64,000 nucleotides of DNA from Stichopus chloronotus (Eukaryota > Echinodermata > Holothuroidea > Aspidochirotida > Stichopodidae): positions 31,158,962 to 31,222,961 of the forward strand of contig CM037829.1 of the NCBI GenBank assembly GCA_021234535.1. The letters run 5' to 3'. Position 1 is the stretch's first letter, and every line of letters starts with the position of its first letter. Shown one piece after another: positions 44,101 through 48,284 of the stretch. The notes under the pieces were generated by a model. It ran no database searches, was not told the DNA's origin, and saw nothing but the letters and a program-made list of their open reading frames with translations. The position numbers were made by a program, and so were the translations under genes.

Positions 44101-45531
44101 GTCTTTGCAACAGATAAGTGCATCGTAGAAATATACTATGGTTTGCATACAGGCCTATTGAAGATTATATTTTCCAATTGATCTTTGACCTTAGGGTAAG
44201 CAGTAAATAGGATCTTTTGGGAAAAAATTGTTAGCATTTTTCCTTAGAACTTTCAAAGTATCATGTGTGAGTAAGAAGTATCGGCAAATTATACAAAAAT
44301 AACTCATTTCCTTTAACTTCTGTGAAAGATTTAATGTGGATGAAGAGATTTGAGATAGATGTTTGAGTGGATGTATTTACCAATCGAAGGAAATCAGCAG
44401 AAATTCACCTGATCCTATCAGTGGCTTATTGTGGTGTTAGGCCTAGCCATTGCAATTTTGCGATAATGATTGTATAAGCATATTGCCATGTTTGTTTGCT
44501 TTTCCAGTATTGGTACACAGTATATTGGTGTAAATTAGGCTTAGCAATGAAGATTTCCCCTCTTAAACCCTGTTGAAACTGCACAAATGAAACAGTTTTC
44601 CCCTGTTTCATGAGTTTTTGTCAATGCGTTGACTTGACATGAATGCAGTCATTGAAGTTAAACCACAGAGTTTTCTGAACTGCTATGTATGTTACATAGA
44701 GCACACCAACAGACTGGACAAGTGGAAAGTGTCAGTACAGGTGTAGTTTGGCAATCACCGGTGCTCATGTGCCAAATATAGCAGGGCTGATTTTTTTGGT
44801 ACCACCTATGCCTAGTTGTGATAAACAATATGTCAAAGTATCTTCAGTATGTGTTGTGTTTCTTTTATTACATAATCGACTTACAAGTTTCTTCAATATT
44901 TGTCATCACAAAAAAGACAGGATGAACATTCTCCTTCTGGTAAGATGTTTGATTTTGACCATGCAAATCTTATTGTTTAATGTTAAAGTGAATGAATTAG
45001 TTTAGTGTCTAGAATGCCATTTTTCATTCCTAGCATGGCTTACATTATTGTGTTTTGTTCTTCATTTTGATATGATCTTTTCTCTCTGTCATTTCTTGCT
45101 TTCGGTTGAAGTTATTGTGTGTGTATGAAAAAAATGAGATTTGAGAACGAGGCAAGAAATCAGAAAGTCATTTGACTCTCTGATCAGGTCAAGCACAAAG
45201 TTTAAGGTAGTAAGTTGTTGAAAGAAGTGTAGACAAAAGTTTCAGTCGTTGTATGACCTAAAACAAAATTCAACTGTAATTAAACTCACATTTAATGCAA
45301 ATCATTCATTGTTACATATGCCATTGGAGAAGCATATGCCAAAAATTTTTCAAACTTTAAACTAGTTAGTAAAATACATCTTTTGAAAGGTGAGTAGGAG
45401 CACATGTATACTGTGCATTTTTAAATCGGACCTAGCTGAAACTAATCTGGTAGTGTTTATTTCTCTTTTTAAAAACAGCTCCTGGTTTACATGATAGTGC
45501 CTATGAAAGCTTCAAGGAGACATCATGTTAA
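2087..45531 (+). CDS. Ig-superfamily type I membrane receptor-like protein, whole gene model (12 coding exons)
   Basis: Joined exons: 2087-2153, 12998-13306, 15382-15723, 18924-19256, 19921-19992, 27025-27086, 35169-35187, 37133-37179, 38127-38145, 41024-41070, 44921-44939, 45479-45531. They total 1389 nt with one open frame, 462 residues plus TAA. Every junction has AG acceptor and GT donor, and every phase matches its neighbour. Order: signal peptide (about 1-20), Ig-like 1 (23-125), Ig-like 2 (126-239), Ig-like 3 (240-350), Thr/Asp/Ser stalk, transmembrane helix (about 362-381), KKKC stop-transfer, acidic tail to 462 with a YESF motif at 454-457. One-exon Ig domains with 1-1 phases are classic for the superfamily. 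A surface adhesion or immune-type receptor role is inference. I do not recognise the exact orthologue, and extra alternative exons in the long introns cannot be excluded. Confidence 0.8.
2672..3070 (-). pseudogene. Retroelement gag-like N-terminal fragment (coiled coil)
   Basis: A 132-residue open frame starting METLKVARTTAKRAV and rich in charged, heptad-like helices (VKQIVAECSLDDIDEHVTKL). The style resembles the N-terminal part of BEL/Pao-type gag polyproteins, which begin with a helical coil region. No protease, RT or zinc knuckle follows on this strand. It lies inside intron 1. The family call is a guess from sequence style. Confidence 0.35.
3185..4636. mobile_element. Non-autonomous DNA element with CAGGGATGA ends
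   Basis: Starts CAGGGATGA and ends TCATCCCTG, with GGTCGTCC/GGACGACC-type palindromic blocks inside both ends (3200-3290 and 4545-4610). A 9-bp TIR beginning CAGGG is hAT-like. No clear 8-bp target duplication is visible (ATAATGTC left, ACATCCCA right), so the exact ends or family may differ. The centre holds a short open frame (3733-3939, MDCSNRGGKN start), possibly a remnant, and the 100-bp tandem array. Confidence 0.5.
4241..4533 (+). repeat. 100-bp tandem repeat, 3 copies, inside the CAGGGATGA element
   Basis: Units start at 4241, 4341 and 4441 with A(A/G)CTGTGGAAAGTT and contain CCTGTATAAGAAAGACAAAT and an inverted GTGCAAAATACACATTTTGCAC. The period is exactly 100 bp and the last two copies are almost identical. 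Frame-shifted open frames on the - strand are artefacts of the repeat. Confidence 0.9.
5394..5545 (+). repeat. Left inverted terminal repeat of the DIRS-like element
   Basis: Begins near TTATTTACTTCC, then CTCACTTACCTGTCTCATCA at 5405. Matches the reverse complement of 10935-11078 with scattered differences (shared ACTGGTAACCT, GGCCTAA.ACCGGAATAGC, CTCCTTCCCAT). Confidence 0.75.
5926..6672 (+). pseudogene. DIRS-type reverse transcriptase, with in-frame TGA
   Basis: Motifs in order: KKDGSWRPVLNLKPLN, SIDLKDAYLRV (catalytic Asp of motif A), LPFSLSITPRNFTRV (motif B) and FAYVDDWLIV (motif C, YVDD). This pattern is typical of DIRS and related tyrosine-recombinase elements. A TGA at 6133-6135 interrupts the frame just before METLAIIQP. 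The frame is lost again after about 6650, so the protein is not made intact. Confidence 0.8.
6674..7173 (+). pseudogene. DIRS RNase H-like region, frameshifted
   Basis: Fragments spread over three frames. LTTDASPHAW at about 6877-6904 is the start of an RNase H-type domain (TTDAS with the catalytic Asp), stopped by TGA at 6905-6907. Further pieces (TLPHYALYTK) continue in another frame. Called from position between RT and recombinase and from the TTDAS motif. Confidence 0.55.
7398..7942 (+). pseudogene. DIRS tyrosine recombinase, broken
   Basis: The first part (7398-7637) is a helical SAM-like core-binding region (RFIDWTQPRG; NRSALSAIDKGF). The second (7655-7942) carries AHDVRGLA with the HxxR catalytic pair, then AGAWKTPTTFVKCYL with the Trp and the nucleophile-type Tyr. 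A stop and frame change separate the two parts. In the family this enzyme integrates a circular DNA copy without target duplication. Confidence 0.7.
7951..8042 (+). repeat. Internal complementary region of the DIRS-like element
   Basis: The first half (GCATTTGTTGTGATGAGACA onward) is the reverse complement of the left end at 5385-5440. The second half (ACCTGGTTTGGACATTTACG) is the reverse complement of the right end at 11070-11112. The junction of the two halves gives the likely element ends near 5394 and 11114. Confidence 0.75.
8208..9165 (+). repeat. 145-bp GGTCA minisatellite array, about 6 copies
   Basis: Starts with TG-rich microsatellite (8236-8281). Units begin CTTGTAAACACGATATCTCA at 8293, 8438, 8583, 8728, 8870 and 9014 (periods 142-145). 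Each unit ends TGGAGGTCAAAGGTCATTTG plus GGGTCAACAGGGGTCAAA. The same family recurs across the introns. Confidence 0.9.
9166..9660. other. Intronic sequence, nothing recognised
   Basis: Lies between two GGTCA minisatellite arrays inside the DIRS-like interval. No open frame or repeat that I can name. Confidence 0.4.
9710..10685 (+). mobile_element. Minisatellite-bearing non-autonomous element, copy A
   Basis: Opens with GATTCCTTGCCGAAGGCAG AAGGAATC, a small hairpin, then a TG microsatellite (about 9754-9800), then four to five diverged 145-bp GGTCA units, and ends GCAAGG(A)ATTCACAAAGCC / GCAAGGAATCACTAAGTCA. The terminal GATTCCTTGC and GCAAGGAATC are inverted. The layout (short palindromic ends, central tandem repeats) resembles Helentron-type non-autonomous elements, but the class is not proven. 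Confidence 0.55.
10803..11114 (+). repeat. Right end and inverted terminal repeat of the DIRS-like element
   Basis: The ITR proper is about 10935-11078 (ends GATGAGACAGGTAAGTGAG), followed by the extended outer end GTTCGTAAATATCTAAACCA, which matches the second half of the internal complementary region. Confidence 0.7.
11115..12997. other. Rest of intron 1, nothing recognised
   Basis: AT-rich intron sequence up to the acceptor of exon 2. Short open frames (for example 11765-11977, Gly/Trp-rich) have no domain and no splice context. Confidence 0.4.
12998..13306 (+). CDS. Exon 2: Ig-like domain 1 (V-like, lacks the F-strand cysteine)
   Basis: 309 nt, phase 1-1, acceptor CCTTTAG, donor GTAAGT. 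Encodes residues 23-125. B-strand motif VVSCSF puts Cys at 42, followed by the core Trp at 52 (VGWING). The E-F region reads NGSLIINIVELKHEYNFTVL. Where the F strand should carry the second disulfide cysteine, the sequence has Val (about 106). The only other cysteine is Cys26, close to the N terminus. NGS (88-90) and NFT (103-105) are N-glycosylation sequons. An alternative acceptor exists at 12976-12977 (TTGCAG), but the downstream one keeps the frame with exon 1. Confidence 0.8.
13307..15381. other. Intron 2 of the Ig gene
   Basis: No repeat with clear ends and no coding signal. Several TACTGTA-type short motifs recur, as in other introns here. The open frame at 14786-15049 lacks splice sites in phase and was not taken as an exon. 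Confidence 0.5.
15382..15723 (+). CDS. Exon 3: Ig-like domain 2 (complete Cys-Trp-Cys core)
   Basis: 342 nt, phase 1-1, preceded by a good polypyrimidine tract (TTTTCATTTCAG) and followed by GTAAGG. Encodes residues 126-239, beginning VPPDPEYPVV, a typical A-strand proline-rich start. Cys157 in GTINCSM, Trp170 in ELEWVY and Cys216 in ITLQCRVVG make the canonical Ig core. NNTDGTYNVFLSSHFTI is a clear D-E strand region. Sequons are seen at NCS (156-158) and NNT (188-190). This is the most typical Ig domain of the three, C2/I-like by spacing. Confidence 0.85.
16089..18214. mobile_element. hAT-like non-autonomous transposon, 2.1 kb
   Basis: Starts CAGGGCTGGAAAAAGT and ends ACTTTTTCCAGCCGTG; 15 of 16 terminal bases are inverted repeats, and a CCCGGGAGGCT-like subterminal block is also inverted. 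A perfect 8-bp duplication ACTGCTAG flanks it (16081-16088 and 18215-18222), the hAT signature. No transposase open frame. It sits in intron 3, between Ig exons 3 and 4. Confidence 0.85.
18223..18923. other. End of intron 3
   Basis: AT-rich, with a TATATA/CACACA stretch about 18655-18715. No gene seen before the exon 4 acceptor. Confidence 0.4.
18924..19256 (+). CDS. Exon 4: Ig-like domain 3 (membrane-proximal, no core Trp)
   Basis: 333 nt, phase 1-1, acceptor TTCAAATTAG, donor GTACCT. Encodes residues 240-350. Cys268 (GNLTCSV) and Cys328 (SVIQCTL) can form the usual disulfide. The tryptophan normally after the first cysteine is absent: INLDIF stands there. A second pair, Cys249 and Cys256 (GCYSQQEDC), lies before the B strand and could form an extra local disulfide. 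The domain ends ATARITWQ and then passes into the stalk. Sequons: NLT (265-267) and NLS (336-338). Confidence 0.8.
19921..19992 (+). CDS. Exon 5: stalk and first part of the transmembrane helix
   Basis: 72 nt, phase 1-1, acceptor CTTCAAACAG, donor GTAAGT. Encodes DTASDTTSDTT, a short Thr/Ser/Asp stalk suited to O-glycosylation, followed by LIWTLAFIISVSI, the outer part of the membrane helix. The split last codon is completed in exon 6 as GTG (Val). The helix is interrupted by an intron of about 7 kb that holds the TA-flanked composite element and a MITE. Confidence 0.8.
19993..23140. other. First part of intron 5, with a GGTCA repeat relic
   Basis: Holds a TG/GTTT simple tract (20629-20665) and two to three diverged 145-bp family units at about 20670-20960, including one exact AGGTCAAAGGTCA. 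Another relic is at 22690-22790. The rest shows nothing I can name. Confidence 0.5.
23143..24680 (+). mobile_element. MITE-flanked composite element, copy 1
   Basis: Two 198-bp MITEs in direct orientation (23143-23340 and 24483-24680) flank 1142 bp of passenger sequence. Each MITE begins CAATCTTGGACAAAAT and ends ATTTTGTCCAAGATTG. The whole is bordered by TA on both outer sides, but not at the inner MITE borders, so the unit moved as one. The passenger has no transposase; it contains GGTTCGATTC (24010-24019), a tRNA B-box-like word. A second copy lies at 51381-54431. Confidence 0.75.
25331..26203 (+). mobile_element. Minisatellite-bearing non-autonomous element, copy B
   Basis: Begins GATTCCTTGC AATAGGCAGAAGGAATC and ends GGCAAGGAATCACAAAGCC, the same inverted ends as copy A. 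Inside are five or more diverged 145-bp units with GGTCA words (one exact AGGTCAAAGGTCA near 25504). Confidence 0.6.
26707..26894 (-). mobile_element. Single MITE of the CAATCTTGG family
   Basis: 188 bp in the opposite orientation to the composite copies, bordered by TA at 26705-26706 and 26895-26896. Ends CAACCTTAGG and CCAAGATTG. More diverged than the 198-bp copies, so the MITE also moves alone. Confidence 0.7.
27025..27086 (+). CDS. Exon 6: end of transmembrane helix and juxtamembrane segment
   Basis: 62 nt, enters in phase 1 and leaves in phase 0. Acceptor follows TTTATGCAAACCAG; donor GTAAGT. Encodes VIVILLL, completing a hydrophobic span of about 20 residues (362-381), then KKKCVKIAQSLVGR. 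The basic KKK is the stop-transfer signal, which fixes a type I topology with the rest of the protein in the cytoplasm. The switch to phase 0 matches the small tail exons that follow. Confidence 0.8.
28150..28470 (-). repeat. TGACCT-rich repeat relic and CA microsatellite
   Basis: TTTGACCTCTGACCTTAACC and TTTGACCTTTATC are GGTCA words on the - strand, so this looks like an inverted, diverged member of the GGTCA family or a related repeat. A CACACACCCA tract follows at about 28420-28462. Confidence 0.4.
29155..29364 (+). repeat. GGTCA minisatellite array, left part, split by the LINE
   Basis: One and a half 145-bp units (CCTTGTAAACAAGATATCTC onward). The array resumes at about 33975 on the far side of the LINE, showing that the LINE inserted into it. 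Confidence 0.8.
29542..32419 (-). pseudogene. LINE ORF2: AP-endonuclease and reverse transcriptase, one frame break
   Basis: Endonuclease motifs: VSWNVQS, VTETWL, GDSNIH and SDHYPI. RT motifs: QSGYRKYHSTETALL, LLDLSAAFDTVDHDKLL (motif A), GVPQGSVLGPVLFNIYI (motif B) and GYADDHQVY (catalytic YADD). The C terminus has CARLIFGRKK and GPKLWNSLP typical of CR1/L2. The opening 75 residues (from 32419) are in another frame from the 942-codon remainder. The break is a 1-nt shift in an AAAAGGGGG run near 32185-32193. It disables the enzyme unless it is a sequencing error. Confidence 0.85.
32419..33666 (-). CDS. LINE ORF1: PHD-like and zinc-knuckle RNA-binding protein
   Basis: 415 residues. The N terminus carries a PHD-like Cys pattern (CLLCKKNASNNFVNCLMCKG, then HASTC and CDCC). 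The middle part resembles an RRM-style nucleic-acid fold by position only. The C terminus has two or three zinc knuckles: CNRCQEFGHYVAKC (CX2CX4HX4C), CAQCALSHETKDC, and CINCKK further on. This is the usual layout of ORF1 in Jockey/CR1-group LINEs, where it binds element RNA. The stop TGA (32419-32421) overlaps the ORF2 start ATG by one base. Confidence 0.85.
   Translation of the reverse strand: MATTVEALNPGLPPNMLDLDGNCLLCKKNASNNFVNCLMCKGKFHASTCDPEFVCCTDTFYEAFRKVTSKQGPQANRKGNFVFICDCCLSKHEKKTTASLVDRLSDLEDKLLSLTSDVSDVKTLLSEKLPVVSPSPPPLVNNTNSGQVNPWLNQNKVENLKSVLVVKKQDEQHVNLDKLEQTVVDNNIKLTNSFVNKKGDKVLVCPSVEVRDKLKAHAQTVCPGISLQSPGVRYPTIAIVGLSREYSSEEFTSIVHTQNEYIQNFVDITVPNDHFKVFAIKPLKNNPNVYQAVVNVSNSMRKLVANNNNKIMIGLNSCVVYDRFHVKRCNRCQEFGHYVAKCNSGNRICAQCALSHETKDCPINASADSNPSYLCINCKKAGNNQHTTHAANSMHCPCYIAEQEKMKKNMRSNLN
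33975..34920 (+). repeat. GGTCA minisatellite array, right part
   Basis: About six diverged units with CAATATCTCAAGAAGGGAAG starts and several exact AGGTCAAAGGTCA words (near 34066, 34503 and 34645). Followed by the palindromic AAACCACAATGCATTTGTGC segment at 34965-34995, a presumed element end. Confidence 0.8.
35169..35187 (+). CDS. Exon 7a: 19-nt tail microexon, first copy
   Basis: AACCAAGAGAATGAACAGG between a strong polypyrimidine tract (TTTTTTGTTTTCTACAG) and GTAATA. Phase 0 in, phase 1 out; encodes NQENEQ plus the first base of the next codon. It pairs with exon 8a (47 nt) to make a 66-nt, 22-codon cassette. The exon and its surroundings recur at 38127-38145. Confidence 0.65.
35270..36770 (+). 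repeat. Diverged GGTCA minisatellite units within duplication copy 1
   Basis: About ten strongly diverged units, recognisable by CTTGTAAACA, ATCTCAAGAAGGGAA and GGTCAAAGGTCA relics. They lie between microexon 7a and exon 8a. Confidence 0.75.
37133..37179 (+). CDS. Exon 8a: 47-nt tail exon, first copy
   Basis: Acceptor TTTTTCCAAAG, donor GTAAGA. Phase 1 in, phase 0 out. With the leftover G of exon 7a it reads DKTMEETNNQPESTPS. Acidic and polar, consistent with a disordered cytoplasmic tail. It has an exact-length second copy at 41024-41070 that differs at 15 of 47 positions, although the flanking intron is nearly identical. Confidence 0.65.
37309..37317 (+). other. Possible alternative terminal exon a (Arg-Ala-stop)
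   Basis: A very strong acceptor (TCTTTTTTGTTCTTCCTTTCAG) is followed by AGA GCT TAG in the phase (0) left by exon 8a. Splicing here would end the protein two residues after exon 8a and remove the YESF motif. The acceptor and stop are also present in the second copy at 41200-41208. I see no nearby AATAAA, so use of this exon is uncertain. Confidence 0.35.
38127..38145 (+). CDS. Exon 7b: 19-nt tail microexon, second copy
   Basis: CATGGAGAGAATGAAGAGG, acceptor TTCTTATTACAG, donor GTAATA. Phase 0 in, phase 1 out; encodes HGENEE plus one base. Same length and phase as exon 7a, from which it differs at 5 of 19 positions. The core GAGAATGAA is shared. Confidence 0.65.
38240..39900 (+). repeat. Diverged GGTCA minisatellite units within duplication copy 2
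   Basis: Collinear with 35270-36770, with one or two additional units around 38500-38760. Lies between microexon 7b and exon 8b. Confidence 0.75.
40198..40961. mobile_element. Ginger-like TIR element (non-autonomous), 764 bp
   Basis: TIRs of about 87 bp: TGTTGTATTGAGATGGTCAT at the left and its inverse at the right, with roughly nine mismatches. CTAT is duplicated on both sides (40194-40197 and 40962-40965). Duplication copy 1 shows the empty site CAAGCTATGTAGTG at 37071-37085. TGTNR-type ends with a 4-bp duplication are described for Ginger elements. No integrase-like transposase is inside. Confidence 0.8.
41024..41070 (+). CDS. Exon 8b: 47-nt tail exon, second copy
   Basis: Acceptor TTTCTTTCCAAAG, donor GTAAGA. 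Phase 1 in, phase 0 out; reads GKRMEQRNLHLEMTPV with the preceding G. Same length as 8a with no frame damage. It is more basic than 8a, so the second tail cassette has a different charge from the first. A Ginger-like insertion (40198-40961) sits just upstream but leaves the acceptor intact. Confidence 0.65.
41200..41208 (+). other. Possible alternative terminal exon b (Arg-Ala-stop)
   Basis: Second copy of the acceptor plus AGA GCT TAG, in phase with exon 8b. The acceptor tract and first 30 bases are the same as in copy a, except for one G/A change just upstream of the pyrimidine tract. It may be a real short-tail exon or simply conserved because the duplication is recent. Confidence 0.35.
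42134..42264 (+). repeat. ATGT microsatellite
   Basis: More than 25 tandem ATGT units with a short GTGTGTTGTGTG interruption near 42230. It leads directly into a GGTCA array, as TG tracts do in the other arrays. Confidence 0.95.
42265..43000 (+). repeat. GGTCA minisatellite array, about 5 copies
   Basis: Units start CCTTGTTAACATAATATCTC, CCTTGTAAACACGACATCTT and so on. Exact AGGTCAAAGGTCA near 42371 and 42791. Confidence 0.85.
43320..44045 (+). mobile_element. Minisatellite-bearing element, copy C (partial)
   Basis: Begins near AATCATCAAAACCACAATTCC with TTATCCCTTGTTGAAGGCCAAAGGAATC, like the starts of copies A and B, then TG tract and two to three GGTCA units. Interrupted by the hAT MITE at 43584-43970. 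A possible distant end (GGCAAGAAATCAGAAAGTCA) lies at about 45152. Confidence 0.5.
43584..43970. mobile_element. hAT-like MITE, 387 bp
   Basis: Ends CAGTGGTGGCAC and GTGCCACCACTG. Perfect 8-bp duplication CATACTTG at 43576-43583 and 43971-43978. Interior is G/C-tract rich (GAGGGGGAGGGGAGGG; GACCCCCCATC) with no transposase. Confidence 0.88.
44921..44939 (+). CDS. Exon 9: third 19-nt tail microexon
   Basis: GATGAACATTCTCCTTCTG, preceded by AAAAAGACAG with pyrimidines about 20 bases upstream, and followed by GTAAGA. Phase 0 in, phase 1 out; encodes DEHSPS plus one base. It has the same length and phases as exons 7a and 7b but little sequence likeness. It could be a third ancient copy of the cassette or unrelated. 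The acceptor is weaker than the others, so this is the least certain internal exon. Confidence 0.5.
45479..45531 (+). CDS. Exon 10: terminal coding exon with YESF tail motif
   Basis: Acceptor TTTCTCTTTTTAAAAACAG at 45478. Phase 1 entry gives APGLHDSAYESFKETSC and then TAA at 45529-45531. Tyr454 in SAYESF fits a YxxPhi sorting signal and is close to, but not strictly, an ITIM (Phe rather than Ile/Val/Leu at +3). The 3' UTR follows. Confidence 0.65.
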
Positions 45532-45690
45532 AATCGCCTGAGTTATATATATACGTATGATTGTATATATTTACAAATATGAAAACAGAAGATGTACAAT
45601 ATATTTTGTTTTTTACCATATGTTGTAAATCATTTGCTAGATCTAGAGCCACACCCTATTATAATTTAAGTTATCCTCAAAGACAAGATG

Positions 45691-45696
45691 AATAAA
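45691..45696 (+). promoter_or_regulatory. Polyadenylation signal AATAAA of the Ig-superfamily gene
   Basis: AATAAA lies 160 bases after the TAA stop of the terminal exon, at a usual distance for a short 3' UTR. The next recognisable feature, a - strand LINE fragment, begins shortly after about 45780. Confidence 0.55.
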
Positions 45697-45789
45697 AAAC
45701 ACCCAGTTGAAGTATGATATTTCACTATCCACGTACATGTAAACAAGCATTTGTAAACTACAAATTCAATATAATCAGTGTGCTACATT

Positions 45790-46440
45790 TACAAGAAAAA
45801 TTTAGACCAACAAAATACAATCAACCAAGCAGACAAAACTTGAGGAAAAGTGCAACAGAATTTGAATGTCTAATATATTAAGACAAAGAGTTCCATAGCA
45901 CAGGTTTTCAATGGGAAAAGCAATAGAAGAAATGATGGTGTGAGAAGAAGAGTCCTATCCATCGCAGATCTAGTGACAGGAACTGACAATGGTGAGGTTT
46001 TCTGTGTAAGCATGTTTGACATAAGCTGAACCTCCATTATTAATGCATTTGTAAACATATAAACATAGCCTAAAGTGGATTCTTTTCCAGATTAATAGCC
46101 AGTGAAGGGCTCTCAGAAGAGGTTTTGGGCCATCAAGTCTACCTGCTCAGAAAGTGCACTTAGTGCAAGGATTTTGTAGAGATTGAAGACGTTGTAGGCC
46201 CCTGGAGGTAGCAGCATGTAAAAGAGCATTGCCATAATCAAGACAGCAGAGGAGGACTGCATGGACAACAGATTGACAAGTTTCCTGATCAAGATAACGA
46301 CCATTGACATGTAACTTCCTAAGATGGTAAATGCAAGATGGAATAAATGTATTAGCCTGTCTTGCCATTTTGAAGTCTGAATCCAGAAAAATTCCAAGAT
46401 TGAGAAGTTCACTTGAGGAGCATATGTGACAGTTTCTGAC
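45790..46440 (-). pseudogene. CR1/L2-like LINE RT C-terminal fragment
   Basis: On the - strand, HLRKLHVNGRYLDQETCQSV and LLCCLDYGNALLHAA match the RT thumb/C-terminal region of CR1/L2 LINEs (usually SRLDYCNSLL-like). Frameshifts split it into at least three frames. It sits just downstream of the Ig gene poly(A) signal. Confidence 0.6.
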
Positions 46441-46539
46441 CTTTAACCAGTTAACTGGGTATTGCTAATGTATTCGTCATGTCCTAATCTTCAGACACTG
46501 CATAAGATGAGTATACCCTATCTAGTCTCAATGTTTCAA

Positions 46540-47060
46540 AATGCTTCTCATTCGTCATGCGTGCATGGATTTGTATGAAACTTGGATGCAATGTTCCATA
46601 GGTGATGTACCATTTGGAGTGTTCAAAAATTTTTCGTTCAAGGTCCCATGTGGGCCCTATGGCCCATTTTATGAAATTCTGCAAAATGCTTCTCCTCCCA
46701 AAGATTCTCTTGTGCAGTGGTGATTTGTCTCAATAAGTTTCAGTTCAAGGTCAAATGCAAACCCTATGGTCTATCTTATGAAATTCTGGAAAGTGCTTCT
46801 CCCTGTGCAGATTCTCTTGTACAAAATTGATGGTGTGTCTTAATGACACTCTCTTAGTGGCTATCTTAGGATGTTCATGAATTTGTAATCTATGGTTCTA
46901 TTTGGGCCCTATGGCCCATTGTATCAAATTCTGCAAATGCTTCTCCTTTTACTTTTGAAGTGGCCCTTTAAACTCTCATACACATCTCAAATATTCCTAT
47001 TGTGCATGGATGATAATTTAGTAACGGGACAGTGTCAGTTGGTAGTACCAACTAAAACTC
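46540..47060 (+). repeat. Diverged tandem repeat of about 110-145 bp
   Basis: TTCAAGGTC...GGGCCCTATGGCCCAT and TGAAATTCTGCAAAATGCTT recur at about 46637, 46744 and 46889, with GATTCTCTTGTGCA between. A stray further unit is at about 47500-47560. Confidence 0.7.
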
Positions 47061-47870
47061 TATATTACCCTCATATGTTGACCAGTATATGGACATTAAA
47101 GGAGTACTTTTAATTGCTTCATGAAATTCAGTCAGTCATCACAAACCTGTCAATTTTGTGTCAAGTTTCCTTAACATATTGGCTTCTAGTGACAGATCAA
47201 TGGTGGAAGTAAGTGGGTCCCCATGGTGTGTCACATAAGAATGATCACCAATGAGTGAGTAGTTAATGATTTAAATTGGTTTTGGAAAACTTGTGACCAT
47301 TCACTTTTCCACATTAGGGCTAATTCATATACCCACAGCCAGTACAAACCATGGAGAAAAATTAATCAAAATTGACAGTTACCATAGTTATTGAATGTGA
47401 ATAGTTATGCTAATTGTTAGCATAATTGGTCTCCAGTGCCCATCAAAGTTTTCACAAATTTATTGATAGAGCTTGAAATTCTGCACTGTGGGTGCTCTAG
47501 TTTATGAAATTTTGCAAATTGTGCAGTACCACAGATTCTCTTGTGCAATGTTGATGATTTGATAAAGTGATCGTGGTTTCTATGCTTTGACATAATGATG
47601 TGTAAATGGTACTTTCAAGGGTAATCAGATGTGAGTCTTTGGTGACCTTTTAAAAATGTGAAATGAGGTTTACACATGTAATGAAGTGAGGTTTTCAGAT
47701 GTATGATAACGCATGATTTTTGGCCATTTTTACACACTTTCATAAAAGACTCACTGCATCTTACAGCAGGATAGGCTGGGGAAGACCCCAACCCATGACA
47801 GTACGGTAGCTCCGCCACCTATACATAGAAAGCTCGGGGACGCGATGGATGATGTTGACAAATAAAGGAG
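47060..47870. other. Intergenic sequence, nothing recognised
   Basis: AT-rich. Apart from a stray unit of the preceding repeat near 47520, I see no gene or clear repeat. Confidence 0.4.
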
Positions 47871-47875
47871 GGCCA

Positions 47876-48076
47876 TTAAAAATAAGGAGGGAGAAAGGAT
47901 GATATTAAAGTTGATGGAGTCGGGGCAGGGGACGCGGAAACATTGGCTGCACAAGTGTGATCTTCTTTAGGGTACTGAAAACTAAGACGAACGGCATTAA
48001 CAGTAACAAGGTGTTCATAAAGGTGTGAAATTGTAGATTCAAGGTTTCGATTGGCCATAGCCCTTGTTGCTGACAC
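47876..48076 (-). CDS. Possible small coding exon, unknown function
   Basis: Open frame of 66 codons on the - strand, MSATRAMANRNLESTISHL start, in a locally CpG-richer stretch. The composition looks protein-like rather than repeat-derived: amphipathic helix first, Pro/Ser-rich end. TTTCAG at about 47973 on the same strand might be a splice acceptor, which would change the model. I do not recognise it, and it may be chance. Confidence 0.2.
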   Translation of the reverse strand: MSATRAMANRNLESTISHLYEHLVTVNAVRLSFQYPKEDHTCAANVSASPAPTPSTLISSFLPPYF

Positions 48077-48284
48077 GCTGTGCGAGTGCGCCGCTATAGG
48101 GATGGAATCCGCAGCAGAACGGTCGGCAAATTTATTTCACGCAGGACGCATTGACAATACGCCTCCCCGAACAGTTAATACCATACATTCTAGAAACAAT
48201 GTTTCTGTACTCAACCTAACACTGAATTTAGAAAAATGAATCGCCATAAAAAGTTTTGGAGCCAACTAAGGCTTATTTTTCGGG

